Shown: piece by piece, positions 35,098-47,630 of the stretch
How the letters are laid out: every line of letters begins with the position of its first letter
How positions within the stretch are numbered: the first letter of the stretch is position 1
Assembly (NCBI GenBank): GCA_020310875.1
Contig: CM035413.1
Span: 185,172,355 to 185,236,354 of the forward strand
From: Ceratopteris richardii
Lineage: Eukaryota; Streptophyta; Polypodiopsida; Polypodiales; Pteridaceae
DNA: 64,000 nucleotides
Reading direction: 5' to 3'
Program-made: the position numbers and the translations under genes
The notes under the pieces: model-generated
What the model was told of the DNA's origin: nothing
Database searches by the model: none
Seen by the model: the letters and a program-made list of their open reading frames with translations, nothing else

Positions 35098-37028
35098 CCA
35101 AAAAAATGTAAAAACACGAATGAAGTTATGAATTGATATACTCCACTGTTGTGCCGCTGCCGTGCGCATTTTTTCTCTCTCTCCTTTGTGTCTCTCCCTC
35201 GTCACGATGAACTGTGTATCCTCACTGTGCCATAGCTGCAATACGCACTTTCAATCTCGTATCAGAGCTTACTTCAAGTGAATGCAGAACTCGATCTGCA
35301 ATGGGAGGAACTGATGCGTTGCTTTGACTTAGCTCGATCAGACTTTCTACGAAGGTTTCATACCTTCCCAACTTTCTCAGCCACAAAGAAGCATTAAAGA
35401 GGAAGATAGTCTGAGCTAGATGGGCGGTATTGTGCTGATGAGGGTCAGGAAGTAAGAGTCAAGTGAAGTGAGGAACCCAGCTTCCTATAATTCTCCAAAC
35501 CCCTCCACGATAGACGTCCCAATGTCTGTGTGTGCTTAGGGGAACCGAAGAAGTTCAAAAGCAGTCTAGGATATACTTGAGATGTAGGAATGGGACTGGA
35601 GAAAGGCCATTTGGCTACATGTCAGTGCTTGGAGAATGACAGTATACTGTGCCCTCGACCATCTGTTTTCAAGCTCTATGGAGAATTTTTTACCTTTCTA
35701 GAAATATGAGTAAAATGAAAGTCAAGCCCTCCGAGTGAAGCAGACTATAAGTCTAAGAAGTATAAGAGTACAAAAATAAGTTATTGGAGAGGTGACATAC
35801 AAGGAGAGTTGACATACAAGTGTGCAGCCTTTTATATTAAGGTACATCTTTGAGTTTCTGTTTTTATTTTGATTGCATGAAAGCAGGTGACATCATGTTT
35901 TTTCTTGTGGGTGCTCACATTGACAATATTCACATGCTGTGAGACGAATATATGATATTGCGGGTCCTTAATTGGACAAGTCACGAGCCTTGTGAGGTTT
36001 TATATTACCCTACTAAAAACCCTGAATTTAAACAAAAACTGAGGGATGTGGTAAGGTTTTTAACTGGGGTATTCTCATGCTTTGGGATACTCTGGTGATA
36101 TAGGTGGAAGGCCAAAGAGAAGATAGTCCAACGACCTACTGTACCAATCACGGGATGAATGTATGATTTTGAGGCCTCCCATGAGAGATTATTTGCTTAT
36201 GTTATCTACTGTTATTGATGCTTTTACCCAGAGTTGGGGTTTTGGGAGTGGATTCACTATAGTTGATTTGGCTCATATAGACTTTGGACAAAGGAGACTC
36301 TGTAGAAATTGTTTTCGGAGAGGTAAAAATTGAGCAGATAAGCGCATAGAGACGCAAGGAGTGCTTAGAAAAAAAGGGAAAACCTTGAGATTACTTGTGA
36401 ACATTCAGTTTTTGGTGCATATATATAGAAAATCAATCGAAATGCTGCCAAGTGTTTTCTACGCCTCACCATAAGATTGTTGTTGCATAGAGAAGTGTTT
36501 AAATTGCAAGGATGGGTAATAACCTTGCGCAAATAGTTGGTGAGAATCTAAATAAAGACAATTATCATATATGGTTGTATAGAATGGAAAATTTCTTGAT
36601 TGGAGAAGGTCTATGGCGAGTAGTATGGAGAGGACGAGTGTCTTGATTTGCAAGAGAATCCGAATGAAGAAGAGCAAAAAGAATACAAAACATGGATAAA
36701 AAAATCTAGAAACGTTCTCCATTGGATTTCGATATGTATATCAGAGAGCTTGATTCCACATATTATGAAGGTTAGGACACTCAAGGAAGCTTGGGATATA
36801 ATTCATAAGATATATGGTACGTCAACGAAAGCTAGAAAACTTCACTTAAAGCAAAAGTTGCATAGCGTATGGCGTGGAAATAGGTCCATAATGGATTATG
36901 TGGTTGAAACTAGGAAGATCACTCATGATTTAGCTTCCATAGATTGCAAAGTCCAAGATGACGATATGGTTTTAGTTATGCTAAATGGTTTAGGACCGCA
37001 GTACAAGAGCTTAGATACTTCATTGTAG
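35098..37028 (+). mobile_element. E-family copia in block II: 5' LTR, leader and gag part
   Basis: A short LTR of about 156 bp (35098-35253, TGATGACG...TTTCA) is followed by a GTATCAGAGC primer site, a leader of about 1.2 kb, and a gag region near 36510-37028 (WDIIHKIYGTSTKARKLHLKQK; DDDMVLVMLNG). The left flank CCCACAG equals that of the E copies in blocks IV, V and VI. The element stops within gag; a 39-bp tandem repeat follows. Broken. Confidence 0.85.
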
Positions 37029-37030
37029 GG

Positions 37031-37118
37031 TAAGAGGAGAGAGACAGATTTTGACATTTTTCCCACGCTTAAGAGGAGAGGGACAGATTTTGACATTTTT
37101 CCCACGCGTAAGAGGAGA
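37031..37118. repeat. 39-bp tandem duplication
   Basis: Two near-identical 39-bp copies (37031-37069 and 37070-37108, starting TAAGAGGAGAG) and the start of a third follow the end of the gag fragment. Confidence 0.95.
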
Positions 37119-37429
37119 AGGAAGGGTTTTATGAACCTACAAAAGATTAAAAAGAGATCGATATCACTCGTGAAAGCTACAATTCCACAAGAAAACAAAA
37201 TTGATGAATGGAATTACCCCTAAGCTTGCGGCCTAAGGATTTTATGAGGTGTACAGGCCAAGATCTGTGGCCTAGATTACTAATTTACAAGTTATTGCGA
37301 TAATATGGCTAGAAAAATATCAATCACTAGATTGGTAGTTCAAGATACCGTTGTGAAGGATTATAGGGAATGGCAATATAGATCAACCATGTAACGTAAA
37401 TGTTTTCCAATTTCATAGATTTGTCCGTT
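37119..37429. other. Unassigned spacer between blocks II and III
   Basis: I see no domain, LTR or LRR signal here. Confidence 0.4.
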
Positions 37430-37814
37430 AGTTAAATATGACAATCGTGTGCATAAGTGCATTCACGTAACGTTCTACTCAGTCATACAGAAAATGTTAT
37501 TTGGGAAGATTTTTAGAAACACCTCTGTTATTACTTTGTGTACATTTTCAAGACAATTATCATATGATGAACACCCATAGATTTTACACACACAAGAATA
37601 GGAAAAACGAAGAAAGAGTGAAAGAGCATAAGGATAGACAACACTCGCATTAAAAAACTGTGAAGATTAGTTCCTTCAATGAACGCGGCATTGTTCATAT
37701 TTTGAGCACCGCTCAGATCTTGGTGTAATTTAAGGAGTATTAGAATTTCGTATGACATAAGTTTTAAGAGCATTAATTCGATGTGATCATTGAACTCACT
37801 TGTTGCATTCACAG
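37430..37814 (+). repeat. Segment P (short version), upstream flank of LRR module III
   Basis: Aligns to the right part of segment P in blocks II, IV and V (GTAACGTTCTACTCAGTCAT; AGAAACACCTCTGT; ATAGATTTTACACA), ending in the exon A acceptor TTCACAG. Confidence 0.75.
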
Positions 37815-38138
37815 GCCTTCCCTCCTTGGAACAGCTGGACGTAAGTGGATGCAGGTCTCTGGCGACTCTCTCCTCCCTTCCGACAACTCTCCAGAGATTT
37901 TGTTTCCATAATTGGGTCAGCCTCACGAGTTTGGAGGTGTGCTATTACTCGTATTTCACTAGTTTTGGATTCACAATCGTTCACGAAAAAATGATATGTA
38001 CGCAGGCCTCCCTACCAAACGTAGCTGAGCTAGACGTTTCGAGGTATTATAAGCTGAAGAGATTGCGACTTGACGCCCCCTCCCTTCGATTATTAAATTC
38101 GAAAGAATGTAGGGAACTCGAGAAATTGGATTGCACAG
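37815..38138 (+). CDS. LRR module III (exons A and B, both open)
   Basis: Exon A (37815-37936, 122 bp) lies between ATTCACAG and GAG|GTGTGC. Exon B (38006-38138, 133 bp) lies between TACGCAG and ACAG|GTACCG; the intron is 69 bp. The 85 residues form about four LRRs: LPSLEQLDVSGCRSLATL, SSLPTTLQRFCFHNWVSLTSLE, LPNVAELDVSRYYKLKRL, and a last repeat ending ELEKLDCTG. The phase-1 end (ACA|G) would continue directly into another exon A as DCTG-LPSLE, which implies that modules were meant to be spliced in series. Canonical sites and open frames make this the best-preserved full-length module. An NLR-like receptor LRR is the likely origin; no other receptor domain is visible. Confidence 0.65.
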
Positions 38139-39000
38139 GTACCGCTCTTCACTCTCTATTGGAAGTCCTTCAATGCATTCACCTTGAAAATGCTTTGCTT
38201 CGAACTAAACGATTAAAAGAAGGGGGAAATAAGAATCAAAACCAACTTTGGATTTCATATTGGGTGTCATTAAGATCGTCTTCTGTGCTTACAGTATTGA
38301 TGGACATCGAAACAGGCATAAAATATGGCATTGACAAGGAAGCTTACTTGTGGCGACTTGTATTCTTCAGTTTATATGAACTTTTATGCCACGTCTGCAC
38401 ATGTGGCTTACGCCATGTTCACTAATTCTCTTCAGGATATGCTCACAAATTGCGATATGTAAAACTGTTGGTTCTGATGTTTATCCAAACTCAGATACCA
38501 CCTCTAATCCTCCGAATCTTTCCAGGCCACAAATATAGGACCCAGGGGATGCTTTTATTGATGAACATACAGTGGATGACTGGATTCATCTTTTCTTCTT
38601 TTCGTACTAACCATATTACTATTTCTAATCTAAACAAGAGTAATAAGATTAAGCTCCACATCATCTGATCGCCCAAACAAAATATGACCTGATGTGAGTT
38701 GTGATATGTAGCTGGCATTCTGCATCCGATCTTGATGCATCCAAAGACCAAGGCTTCATGACTCATATTTCATTTACAATCAATCCACACGATTCACACA
38801 CAACAGCGGATTCCAGTGATATTTGTATATATGAGACGATTTCGTTTTTGCAATGAGGTATCCCATTCAATGAAAATCAAAATCCAACAATCATACAATC
38901 ATCAACATCCAACAAAATCATCATTCAACAAAACATAATAGAGTAATCATCCGACAAAATCATTGAATCCATCAATGAAGCACTAGAATTTGATATCAAT
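38139..39000 (+). repeat. Segments S' and D downstream of LRR module III
   Basis: 38139-38390 resembles segment S (CAGTTTATATGAAC) but lacks an E-family LTR. 38550-39040 (segment D) matches 46693-47140, the DNA right of the E copy in block IV (for example GGATTCATC..TTTTCTTC). Shared AAAATC.AACAATCATA motifs and a GAAGCACTAGAA stretch extend the match to about 39040. Confidence 0.7.
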
Positions 39001-39400
39001 GCCCAATCTCTCAAAGACTTGGGCTTCATTCCTACTCTCATGAGCAATGTTTTGGCTTGAACGAACATCGACTGCAAACTCTCTTCTTCCATAGTTCATA
39101 AATGCTGCATTACACAAGGTGGCCCATTAACCCGGATGCTCTTTCCTATTGCTATCGATGGTCTCATCTATCTTGTTGACGAGTAAAGTTACTCAGGGAA
39201 AATCAAAGGGCTCTCTCTTTCTCAAGGCCTTGATCCAATGATTCTCAACCTTTTCATTGAGGACACTAGTGTTTTCGTATATAACGAAATTGCATGTGCG
39301 TCCATATTGTTGCACCACATAGATGTCTTTCGCATTTTTTTCAGGTCCACAATTTCTCACTCCCAAATGCCTCTCAAGCCATTGTCGCACCTTCCACTAT
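39001..39400 (-). other. Unrecognised possible coding remnant
   Basis: A 65-codon minus-strand open stretch (39193-39390, MRQWLERHLGVRNCG...) continues, after a stop, into 39000-39190 with protein-like sequence (LLVNKIDETIDSN; FMNYGRREFAVDVR; NEAQVFERLGI). The right end of segment D at 47080-47140 looks related (AQVF.G). I do not recognise a family. It may be a broken host gene fragment or chance. Confidence 0.25.
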
Positions 39401-39454
39401 TGTCTCATTGCGATCACGACTGCAACGAGCCTCGTTCAGGCCCAACGTTCCACC

Positions 39455-39838
39455 TTTTAGGGATCTCTATAGGCTTGGAGGTCTCCTTGGAGTAACATTA
39501 GGAGTGGGTAATGGAGAAGTTGCAAGGTAAGCTTCAATACTAGAGTAATGTGATCATGAATGTGGTTTGGAAATCAATGTTGACAAATGTATGCTTGATT
39601 TCCTCTATCATCTATTTTTTGGCCTACTAGAGACCAAACGGAAATTCGTTATCCATTATAGAAGGAAAGTGCAAAAGCTTTCTTTGGATGGAAGAAACTA
39701 GTTCTAATCCATGGACCACTGGCGAGGACTGGGGATTCTAGATGTGGTGGCCTTGGGTGACAAACATGGGGCTAAATGGACGATCAAAATGAGGATTTAC
39801 GATACAAAATCTTGGGATAAACGTGCTTATACGAATAG
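39455..39838 (+). mobile_element. L1-type LINE ORF2 C-terminal fragment
   Basis: Nearly the same as 51340-51719 of the larger LINE, including GTGGTTTGGAAATCAATG and ATTCTAGATGTRGTGGCC, and it ends at the same place (TACGAATAG). It meets segment P of block IV directly. It is a short fragment with stop codons; the open stretch at 39711-39838 covers the last part. Confidence 0.85.
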
Positions 39839-40375
39839 TTATGAGCTCTTTTTCCAGAGAATCATATGTCCTCTTCTTTGTCTAATGATTATATTCCAAA
39901 GTAGATCCACTCTAACATCTGAACATTGGTTTTTCGTCTTCGTCATTGGAAAAGGTTACTCGTCTGGTGAATATGTTTTTTGCATATCATTCCATAAATG
40001 GGTTTATAAATATTCATATCATACGAAAAGTGTTTGAAGCATGGGTAGTCAATCATTTGTATGAGTGCATCCTTCATTAATGTAACGTTGTACTCAATCA
40101 TATAAAAGATGTTCTTTAGAAACATTTTTAGAAACACCTCTGTGTATTTTAGGTTTTGAAGAGAATCCTCATATGAAGAAAACCCAAAGATTTTACACAA
40201 ACAAGTATACGAGAAACGAAGAAAGGGTGAAGGTGCATAAAAAGGGACATCACTGGCATGAATCAACTACAAAGATTAGTTACTTCAATGAGCCCGGCCA
40301 ATGTTCATAATCCATAGTTAATCTTGAGCAGCATCAATTTGCTCTGATAATCGAACTCACTTGTTGCATTCACAG
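39839..40375 (+). repeat. Segment P, upstream flank of LRR module IV
   Basis: Copy of the flank in blocks II and V, without the copia G piece that precedes it there. It ends in the exon A acceptor ATTCACAG. Confidence 0.8.
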
Positions 40376-40666
40376 GGCTTCCCTCCTTGGAACAGCTGGA
40401 CTTAAGTATGTGCACGTCTCTGAGCACTCTCTCCTCCCTTCCCACAACTCTCAAGAGAATCCATTTGCAGAGTTCTGTCAGGCTCACGAGTTCTCAGGTG
40501 TGCTGTTACTTTGTGTGTATTGCTTCGTTTGTCACCAGTTTTGGTTACACATTCGTTCACGAAAAAAATATGTGTATGCAGGCCTTCCTACCCGAACTCC
40601 ACGCCCACTCCCTTCGATTCCTGGATTTAAACGAATGTGAAGGACTCGAGAAATTGGATTGCACAG
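40376..40666 (+). CDS. LRR module IV (exon A open, short exon B open)
   Basis: Exon A (40376-40497, 122 bp) has acceptor CACAG and donor TCAG|GTGTGC. Exon B (40582-40666, 85 bp) has acceptor TATGCAG and donor ACAG|GTAGCG; the intron is 84 bp. Exon B is exactly 48 bp (16 codons) shorter than in modules I and III, an in-frame loss of most of one LRR, so the module codes 69 residues: LPSLEQLDLSMCTSLSTL, SSLPTTLKRIHLQSSVRLTSS, then ELHAHSLRFLDLNECEGLEKLDCTG. Both frames are open and the outer phases remain 1 and 1. Followed by segment S and an E-family copia. Confidence 0.65.
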
Positions 40667-40951
40667 GTAGCGCTCTTCACTCTGATTTGGAAGTCCTTAA
40701 ATACATTCCAAAATAATAGATTGAATTTGTAATTCCCACTTCAATAGAATTACTCTCTTTTTATAAAAACTGAAAAAAAAAGGAAATAAGAATTAACATC
40801 AGCTTTGGATTTCATATTCGGTGTCATAAAGATCGTTTTCTTGTGCTTACACCACTCATGGACATCTACAGGCATACCTAATGGACATACGGCATTGACA
40901 AGGAAGGAACTTTTATTGTTCAGTTTATATGAACAAATATGATACCCACAG
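40667..40951 (+). repeat. Segment S, downstream flank of LRR module IV
   Basis: From the exon B donor to the CCCACAG flank of the E-family LTR. Matches 34817-35097 and 60708-60990. Confidence 0.8.
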
Positions 40952-41116
40952 TGATGACGTGTCAGAAAATGTAAAAACACGAATGAAGTTATGAATTGAT
41001 ATACTCCAGTGTTGCGCCACAGCCGTGCACATTTTTTCTCTCTCTCCTTTGTGTCTCTCCCTTCTCGTGGTCAACTGTGTATCCTGAGTTTGCCATAGCT
41101 GCGTTGCACACCTTCA
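40952..41116 (+). repeat. 5' LTR of the E-family element in block IV
   Basis: 165 bp, unusually short for a copia LTR, with CT-rich and TCTCTCTC runs near 41038-41050. The matching LTR is at 46526-46687. Confidence 0.88.
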
Positions 41117-44100
41117 ATATGGTATCAGAGCTTGCTTGGAGTGAATTCAGAACTCGATCTGCAATGGAAGGAATGGATGCCTTGCTTTGACTAAGCTCGA
41201 TGAAACTTTCTACGAAGGTTTCATACCTTCCGAATTTTCTGAGCCACAAAGAAGCATTAAAGAGAAAGATAGTATGAGCTAGACGGGCGCGATTGTGCTG
41301 ATGAGGGTCACGAAGAGTCAAGTGAAGTGAGGAACCCTGCTTCCTATAATTCTCCAAACCCCTCCACGGTAGATGTCCCAATGTCTGTGTGTGCTTACGG
41401 GAGCCGAAGAAGTTCAAAAGCAGTCTAGGCTATACTGGAGACGTAGGAAGGGTATTGGAGAAAGGCCATTTGGCTATACGTCAACGCTTGGAGAATGACA
41501 GTATACTGTGCCGTGGACCGTCTGTTTTCAAGCCCAATGGAGAATTTTTCACCTTTCTAGAAACATGAGTAAAATGAACGTCAAGCCCTCCGAGTGAAGC
41601 AGACTATAAGTTTAAGAAGTGTAAGAGTACAAAAATAAGTTATTGGAGAGTTGACATACAAGTGTGCGGCTTTTTATTTTAAGGTACCTCTTTGAGTTTC
41701 AATTTTTATTTTGATTGCATGTGGCAAGCGACGTCATGTATTTTCTTATGGGTCCTCTGTTGTGAGACGAATGTATGATATTGCGGGTCCTCAATTGGAC
41801 AACTCACGAGCCTTGTGAGGTTTTATATTACCCTATTGAAAACCTTGAATTTAAACAAAAACTGAGGGACGTGGTAAGGTTTCTAACTAGGGTATTCTCA
41901 TGCTTAGGGATACTCTAGTGATGTAGGTGGAAGGCCAAAGAGAAGATAGTCCAAAGACCTCGTGTACCGATCACGGGATGAATGTATGATTTTGAGGCCT
42001 CCCATCAGAGTTTATTTGCTTATGTTATGTGCTGTTATTGATGCTTTTACCCACAGTTTGGGTTTTTAGAGTGGATTCACTATAGTTGATTTGGTTGGTA
42101 TACACTTTGGACAAAGGAGACTCTGTGGAATTTTTTTTTGGAGAGGAAAACTTGAGCATATAAGTGAATAGAGACGCAGGGAGTGCTTAGAACAAGAGCG
42201 GACTCATTGAGATTATTTTTGAACATTGAGTTTTTGGTGCATATATCTAAAAAAATAGTCGAAATGCTGCCGAATGTTTTCTATGCCTCACCATAAGATT
42301 GTTGTTGCATAGAGAAGTGCTTAAATTTCAAGGATGGGTAATAACATTGCGCAAATAGTTGGTGATATTCTGAATAAAGACAATTACCATATATGGTCGT
42401 ATAGATTGGAAAATTTCTTAATGGGAAAAGGTCTATGGGGACTAGTATGGAGAGGACGAGTCTCTTGAGTTGCGAGAGAATCCAAATGCAGAAGAACAAA
42501 AAGAATACAAAACATGGATAGAAAAATCTAGAAAGATTCTCCATTGGATTTCAATATGTATATCAGAGAGCTTGATTCCACATATTATGGAGGTTAGCAC
42601 ACTAAAGGAAGCTTGGGATATAATTCATAAGATATATGGTATGTCAACGATAGCTAGAAAAATTCACTTAAAGCAAAAGTTACATAGTGTATGGCATGGA
42701 AATAGGTCCATAAGAGATTATGTGGCTGAAACTAGTAAGATCAGTGATCACTTAGCTTCCGTAAATTGCAAAGTCGAAGATGACGATATGGTTTCAGTTA
42801 TGCTAAATGGTCTAGGACCGCAGTACAAGAGCTTAGATACTTCTATTTTAGTGAGAGGCACTATGCTACATTTTGATGAGCTAGTAGCTCATTGCATGAA
42901 AGAAGAAGTAAAACTTGGTTTGAATGCATCGAAAGTGGAAATTCAAGCGATCATGCATTCTTTCGGCATAGAGGAAGAGGTTCTAGTCATGGACGATCAT
43001 CTTCTAGAAATGCAAATACATTGGATATGCCAAGAGGTAGAGGAAGATCAAACTCGAGAGATAGAGGAAGATCACAGGCCCTTGGAAACTGCTACAGTTG
43101 CGGCAAGTATGGCCATTTTGAGAAAGATTGTTATTATAAGCAAAATAGTCAAAGAGGAAGAGGTAGAAGCCATTATGCGGCACATGGAAATTTTTCTGCT
43201 GAAAGTTCATTTAGAGACTATGGTAGAGATAATATGTTTGCGATGGAGCATGTGGTTAATAGTATGTGAAAACCTAGAAACGATATGAACTGGTACATAG
43301 ATTATGGTTGCACAAATCACATGACGAGTATAGGAAATTGGTTTGAGTTAAAAGAGGCTTTGAAGACTAAAGAGTATGTAGCAACTGGTGATGATACTTT
43401 ACACGTGATTAAGGATGTTGGGAATGTACCGCTAGTACAAAGAAATGGTGTTCGAAACACATTAAGTGATGTCTTACATGTGTCTAGCATTACAAAGAAC
43501 CTAGTTTCGGTTGCTCAACTAGCACATCAAGACATGGAAGTTATTTTCGTCATGACTGTTTTATACATGACTTTAAGTATGGAAAGAGAGGAAAATTACT
43601 TGGTCATGGAAATAAGATGGGTAGACTATTCACGTTTGACATGGGTACACCCCTTTATGAGAACATGTATGCCAAGAATAGTGAATACTCAGATATAACT
43701 AAATTATGGCATGAAGGAATTGGTCATATCAATTTGAGAAAATTGAAGTCCATGGAAAAGCAAATGTTAGTGCGTGGACTACCAAGATTTGGTCATTTAA
43801 ACTTTGAAAGAATTTGTGAACCATGTGCATTTGGAAAACATCAACGTATGAAGTTTCCAAGAAGAGAAATGCACAAGAGGAGACCACTAGAACTAATACA
43901 TAGTGATGTGTTTGGACCTCCTAGAATAAAAGCAGTTGGTGGCTCACTATATTTTTTAATATTTGTTTATGATTATAGCCAAAGTACATGGATTTATTTC
44001 CATAAGCATAAGAGTGAAGTTTTTGAAGACTTTGTGAGATTCAAAAATATGGTTGAAAAGCAGTTGGGAATGTATATAAAATGCCTATGATCAGATATAG

Positions 44101-46525
44101 GGGGAGAATATATCTCAAGAGAATTTGATCAATACTTTAGTGATCATGGAATCAGAAGGCAATTTTCTTGTAGATACACACCACAACAAAATGCTGTTGC
44201 AAAACAAAAAAATCATGTGATTGAGGAAGTCCTGAGAGCCATGTTGAATGAAACTAACATGCCAGATAAGTTTTGGGCAGAAGCTTGTCCTAAGGCTGTG
44301 CATGTTATAAATAGTGCTCCCATAGGCATGATTCATGATCTCACTCCTTATCGAAGGCTTTGGAAGCATAAGACCAATGTGAGCTATTTACGAGTTTTTG
44401 GAAGTATTTGTTATGTGCATATGCCTAGTCAGTTGAGACAAAAGTTTGAAGCAAAATCTGAAAAGTGTATATTTGTTAAATACTCATAAGAGAAGAAAGG
44501 ATATCGATGTTATAATCCTATTACAAAAGAATGTATAGTAAGAAGAGATATGATATTCGATGGAAATGCATCATGGTATGCACCCAAAGACATGGCTATG
44601 ATAGAGAATGATATGGATGATTCTATGCATAATGTTCATGATAAGCCAGGAACAAGTCGTAGGAATTTTGACGATGAGGAAAGTCAAGACTCCTGAAACA
44701 TCATGGAGTGAAAATGCAAAGGACTATGCAAGAAGAAAGGAGAAAGGGAAAGATACATACGTGTCTGATTCATATATTGAAGATGAGATAGCTACATGTG
44801 GCATGTTGAAATATATGAAGGAGAAAGATGTTCCCTGATATGCAAGGAAAGAGACACGTTCAAGATCCGATGAAGAAACACCTTTGAGACAATCTACAAG
44901 AGTAAAACATCCTGTGGATAGACTCAATTTATACAATAAGTCTATGAAGCTTCATTATGCATACATGACTGAGACGCATTGACGAAGAATGATACATGGG
45001 AATTAGTGAAATTGCCATTGAATAAGAAAGTTATTGGAGGTAAATGGGTATACAAATTGAACTGCAAAAGTAATGGTTCATGTGAAAGATTTGAAGTGCA
45101 TCTAGTTGCAAAAGGATATGCATAAATATGTGGATTAGATTATGATGAAACGTTTAGTCCAGTGGTGAAAATGACAATGGTGAGAAGCGTAATTGCATGG
45201 ACTACTATGAACAATTGGAAATTGTATCAAATGGATGTTAAGAATGGATTCTTGAATGGCAAATTGCATAAGGAAGTCATTATGCAGCAACCAGAAGGTT
45301 ATGTGCATCCAAAATATCCTGACTATGTATGCATTGCAGAAAGCACTTTTGGATTGAAACGAGCTCCAAGAGCATGGTGTGAACGATTCACTAAGAAGTT
45401 GTCTGATCTGAAATTTATGCAATCAAAGGCTGATTATTCACTGTTTGTATGGAATCAAGGAAGCAAAACAATTCTATTAGTGATTTATGTCGATGATTTG
45501 ATCATTACTGGCAATGATGAGTAGAGGATTGATGATTTGAAAAGGCAACTAAAATCTGAATTTCTGATGTCCGATTTGGAAGAGCTAAAATTCTTTTTGG
45601 GACTTGAAGTACTTTCAATGAAAGAGGGAATTTTGATGATACAACGCAACTATATGTTGTAAATGCTTGAGAGATTTGGTATGAGTGCATGCAAAACTGT
45701 TGATACACCACTTGATGCTAATGTTAAGCTTACTGATGATGGAAAGTACTTGCATGATGCCAATATGTATAGAACGATGGTTGGAAGTTTGATTTATGTA
45801 ACAAAGACAAGACCGGATTTGAGTTTTGCACTTGGTTTGGCGAGTAAGTTTATGCATAAACCATGTAGAGTGCACTTGGATGCAGTTAGATGCAAATTGT
45901 GATATGTTAAAGGAACATGCAACTTTGGCTTGTTTTATGAGAGAAAGGTTCAGCCATGTATATATGCATACACAGTTTTGGATTGGGCAGAAAATGTCAT
46001 GGATCGAAGGTTAATGAGTCGATTTTCATTTTCGCTTGGAAGTGCAATCATTTCATGGAGTAGCAAGAAGCAACCAACTATCGCTTTCTCAAGTACTTAA
46101 GCTGAATATAGAGGCATTACACAAGCTGTTTGTGAAGCAACATGGATCAAGTACCTACTTGAAGGCATGAGAGTCTACATCGATGGAAAGGTGGTCATCT
46201 TTTGTGACAATGTGAGCAACATTATGCTATCGAAGAATCCAGTTTATCATGCGCGATCAAAGCACATTGAAGTTCATTATCACTTTGTTCGTGAGAAGGT
46301 CATGGAAGGAGAAGTGGAGTTGATTCACATCAATACTAGAGAACAAGTGGCAGATATCTTCACCAAAGCTCTTTCGAAAGACAAGTTCATGTACTTCATA
46401 GAAGCTTCAGGATTAGGAAGCTTTAGTTTGTATCTAGATTCCATTTCATGTTATTTCATCTTGTATGGACATATGTATTTCTTTCATTTTGTATTCAAGC
46501 TCATTCTGAGCTTGAGGGGGATATT

Positions 46526-46687
46526 TGATGACGTGACAAAAAATGTAAAAAAACGAATGAAGTTATAAATTGATATACTCCATTGTTGCACTGCCACCGT
46601 GTGCATTTTTTCTCTCTCTTTTTGTCTCTCCCTCATCGTGGTGAACTGTGTATCTTGACTGCACCATACGTGCAGTGCACACCTTCA
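46526..46687 (+). repeat. 3' LTR of the E-family element in block IV
   Basis: 162 bp, directly after the purine tract. Segment D follows on the right. Confidence 0.88.
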
Positions 46688-46692
46688 CAGAG

Positions 46693-47140
46693 GAGGGTTT
46701 TGCTAATGAACATATGGTGGATGAAGGGATTCATCCTTTCTTTTCTTCGTAGTGACCATATTATTCTTTCTAACTTAAAAGACAATATAATATTAAACTC
46801 AACATCATCCGATCAGCCACAACAACATATGAATTCATGTGAGTTTTGATATGTAGCAGTGATCTTGATGCATCCAAAGGCCAAGGCCTTATGTCTCATA
46901 TTCCATTTACAATCAATCGACATGATTCACACATGTTAGCTCATCCAAGTGATGTTTTTATGTAAGAAACGGTTACACATATGCAATGAGGCACCCCATT
47001 GATTCGAATTCAAAATCCAACAATCATAGAATCATCAGAAACGTTTTTTTCTCAAGAGGGACTTTGATAGAACTTATGAAGCACTAGAACGTAACTTTGT
47101 TACTGAATCCCGCAAAGACTTGGGCATTTGATTAAAGCTC
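46693..47140 (+). repeat. Segment D, block IV copy
   Basis: Matches 38550-39040 (ATGAACATA.RGTGGATGA.. near 46700; CATCCAAAG.CCAAGGC near 46870; GAAGCACTAGAA near 47080). It is duplicated block DNA with no recognised gene. Confidence 0.75.
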
Positions 47141-47399
47141 ATTAAGATGACTCCAACCCTGATGGCCTACTGATCAAATCAAGTTTTCCTCATACGACAT
47201 AGACAACAGGAATACGATCGTGAATATGGCAAACCACATGCCCGCTTCTGAGGCAATGGAGACCGCCTTGTGTTTCTATGTCATCTTCTACGGAGAGGCG
47301 TTGTTTGTCTTAAAGCTTCTGCACGAAGGCTTGATTGATGTTCTGGACAACCGCCCTCATCATTCCGTCCGTACGGGGGGATCTTCTGGCCATGTTTCA

Positions 47400-47630
47400 T
47401 CGCAATTGCCTTGAAGCTGATCATTGCGGTCCTGTTGGTAGTGACCATCACGATTGTCTTAGTGACCATCACGATTGTCTTACTGTACGCCATCGCGATT
47501 TTCTTGATGTGCACCATCGCGATTATCTTAGTGTGCGCCATTATGAATTTTTAGGCAGGGCCATTGCATTTTTCTATTTGGTGACCATCACGCATCTCAA
47601 GACGAAGGCCATCGTGACTGCATTCTTCCC
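47400..47630. repeat. 24-bp minisatellite-like array (CCATCRCGAT units)
   Basis: Around eight units of mostly 24 bp (some 21-26) each carry a variant of CCATCACGAT, from about 47446 to 47625. Both strands are open through the array (8-residue periodicity on each). Looser CATCRTGAT echoes continue to about 47780. It is not assigned to any element; it could be 5' DNA of the LINE that follows. Confidence 0.8.

Larger units (their letters stand above)
40952..46687 (+). mobile_element. E-family Ty1/copia element, both LTRs present, broken
   Basis: Short LTRs at 40952-41116 (165 bp) and 46526-46687 (162 bp) both run TGATGACGTG...CCTTCA. Flanking bases CACAG and CAGAG differ at one position and are probably the 5-bp target duplication. 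The primer site TGGTATCAGAGC is at 41120-41131; a leader of about 1.2 kb follows. Domains in order: gag near 42334-42900, zinc knuckle (CYSCGKYGHFEKDC) at 43090-43131, protease near 43285-43330, pre-integrase near 43700-43880, integrase to about 44500, RT near 45000-45660 with YVDDLIITG near 45488, RNase H to about 46360, and a polypurine tract (CTTGAGGGGG) near 46511. The LTRs differ at very roughly 13-15% of sites by eye, so it is old. About ten breaks. Confidence 0.93.

Noticed and set aside
40952-46687. E-family element as a currently active copy
   Set aside because: Its coding region is broken in about ten places and its LTRs are clearly diverged, so it is a fossil.
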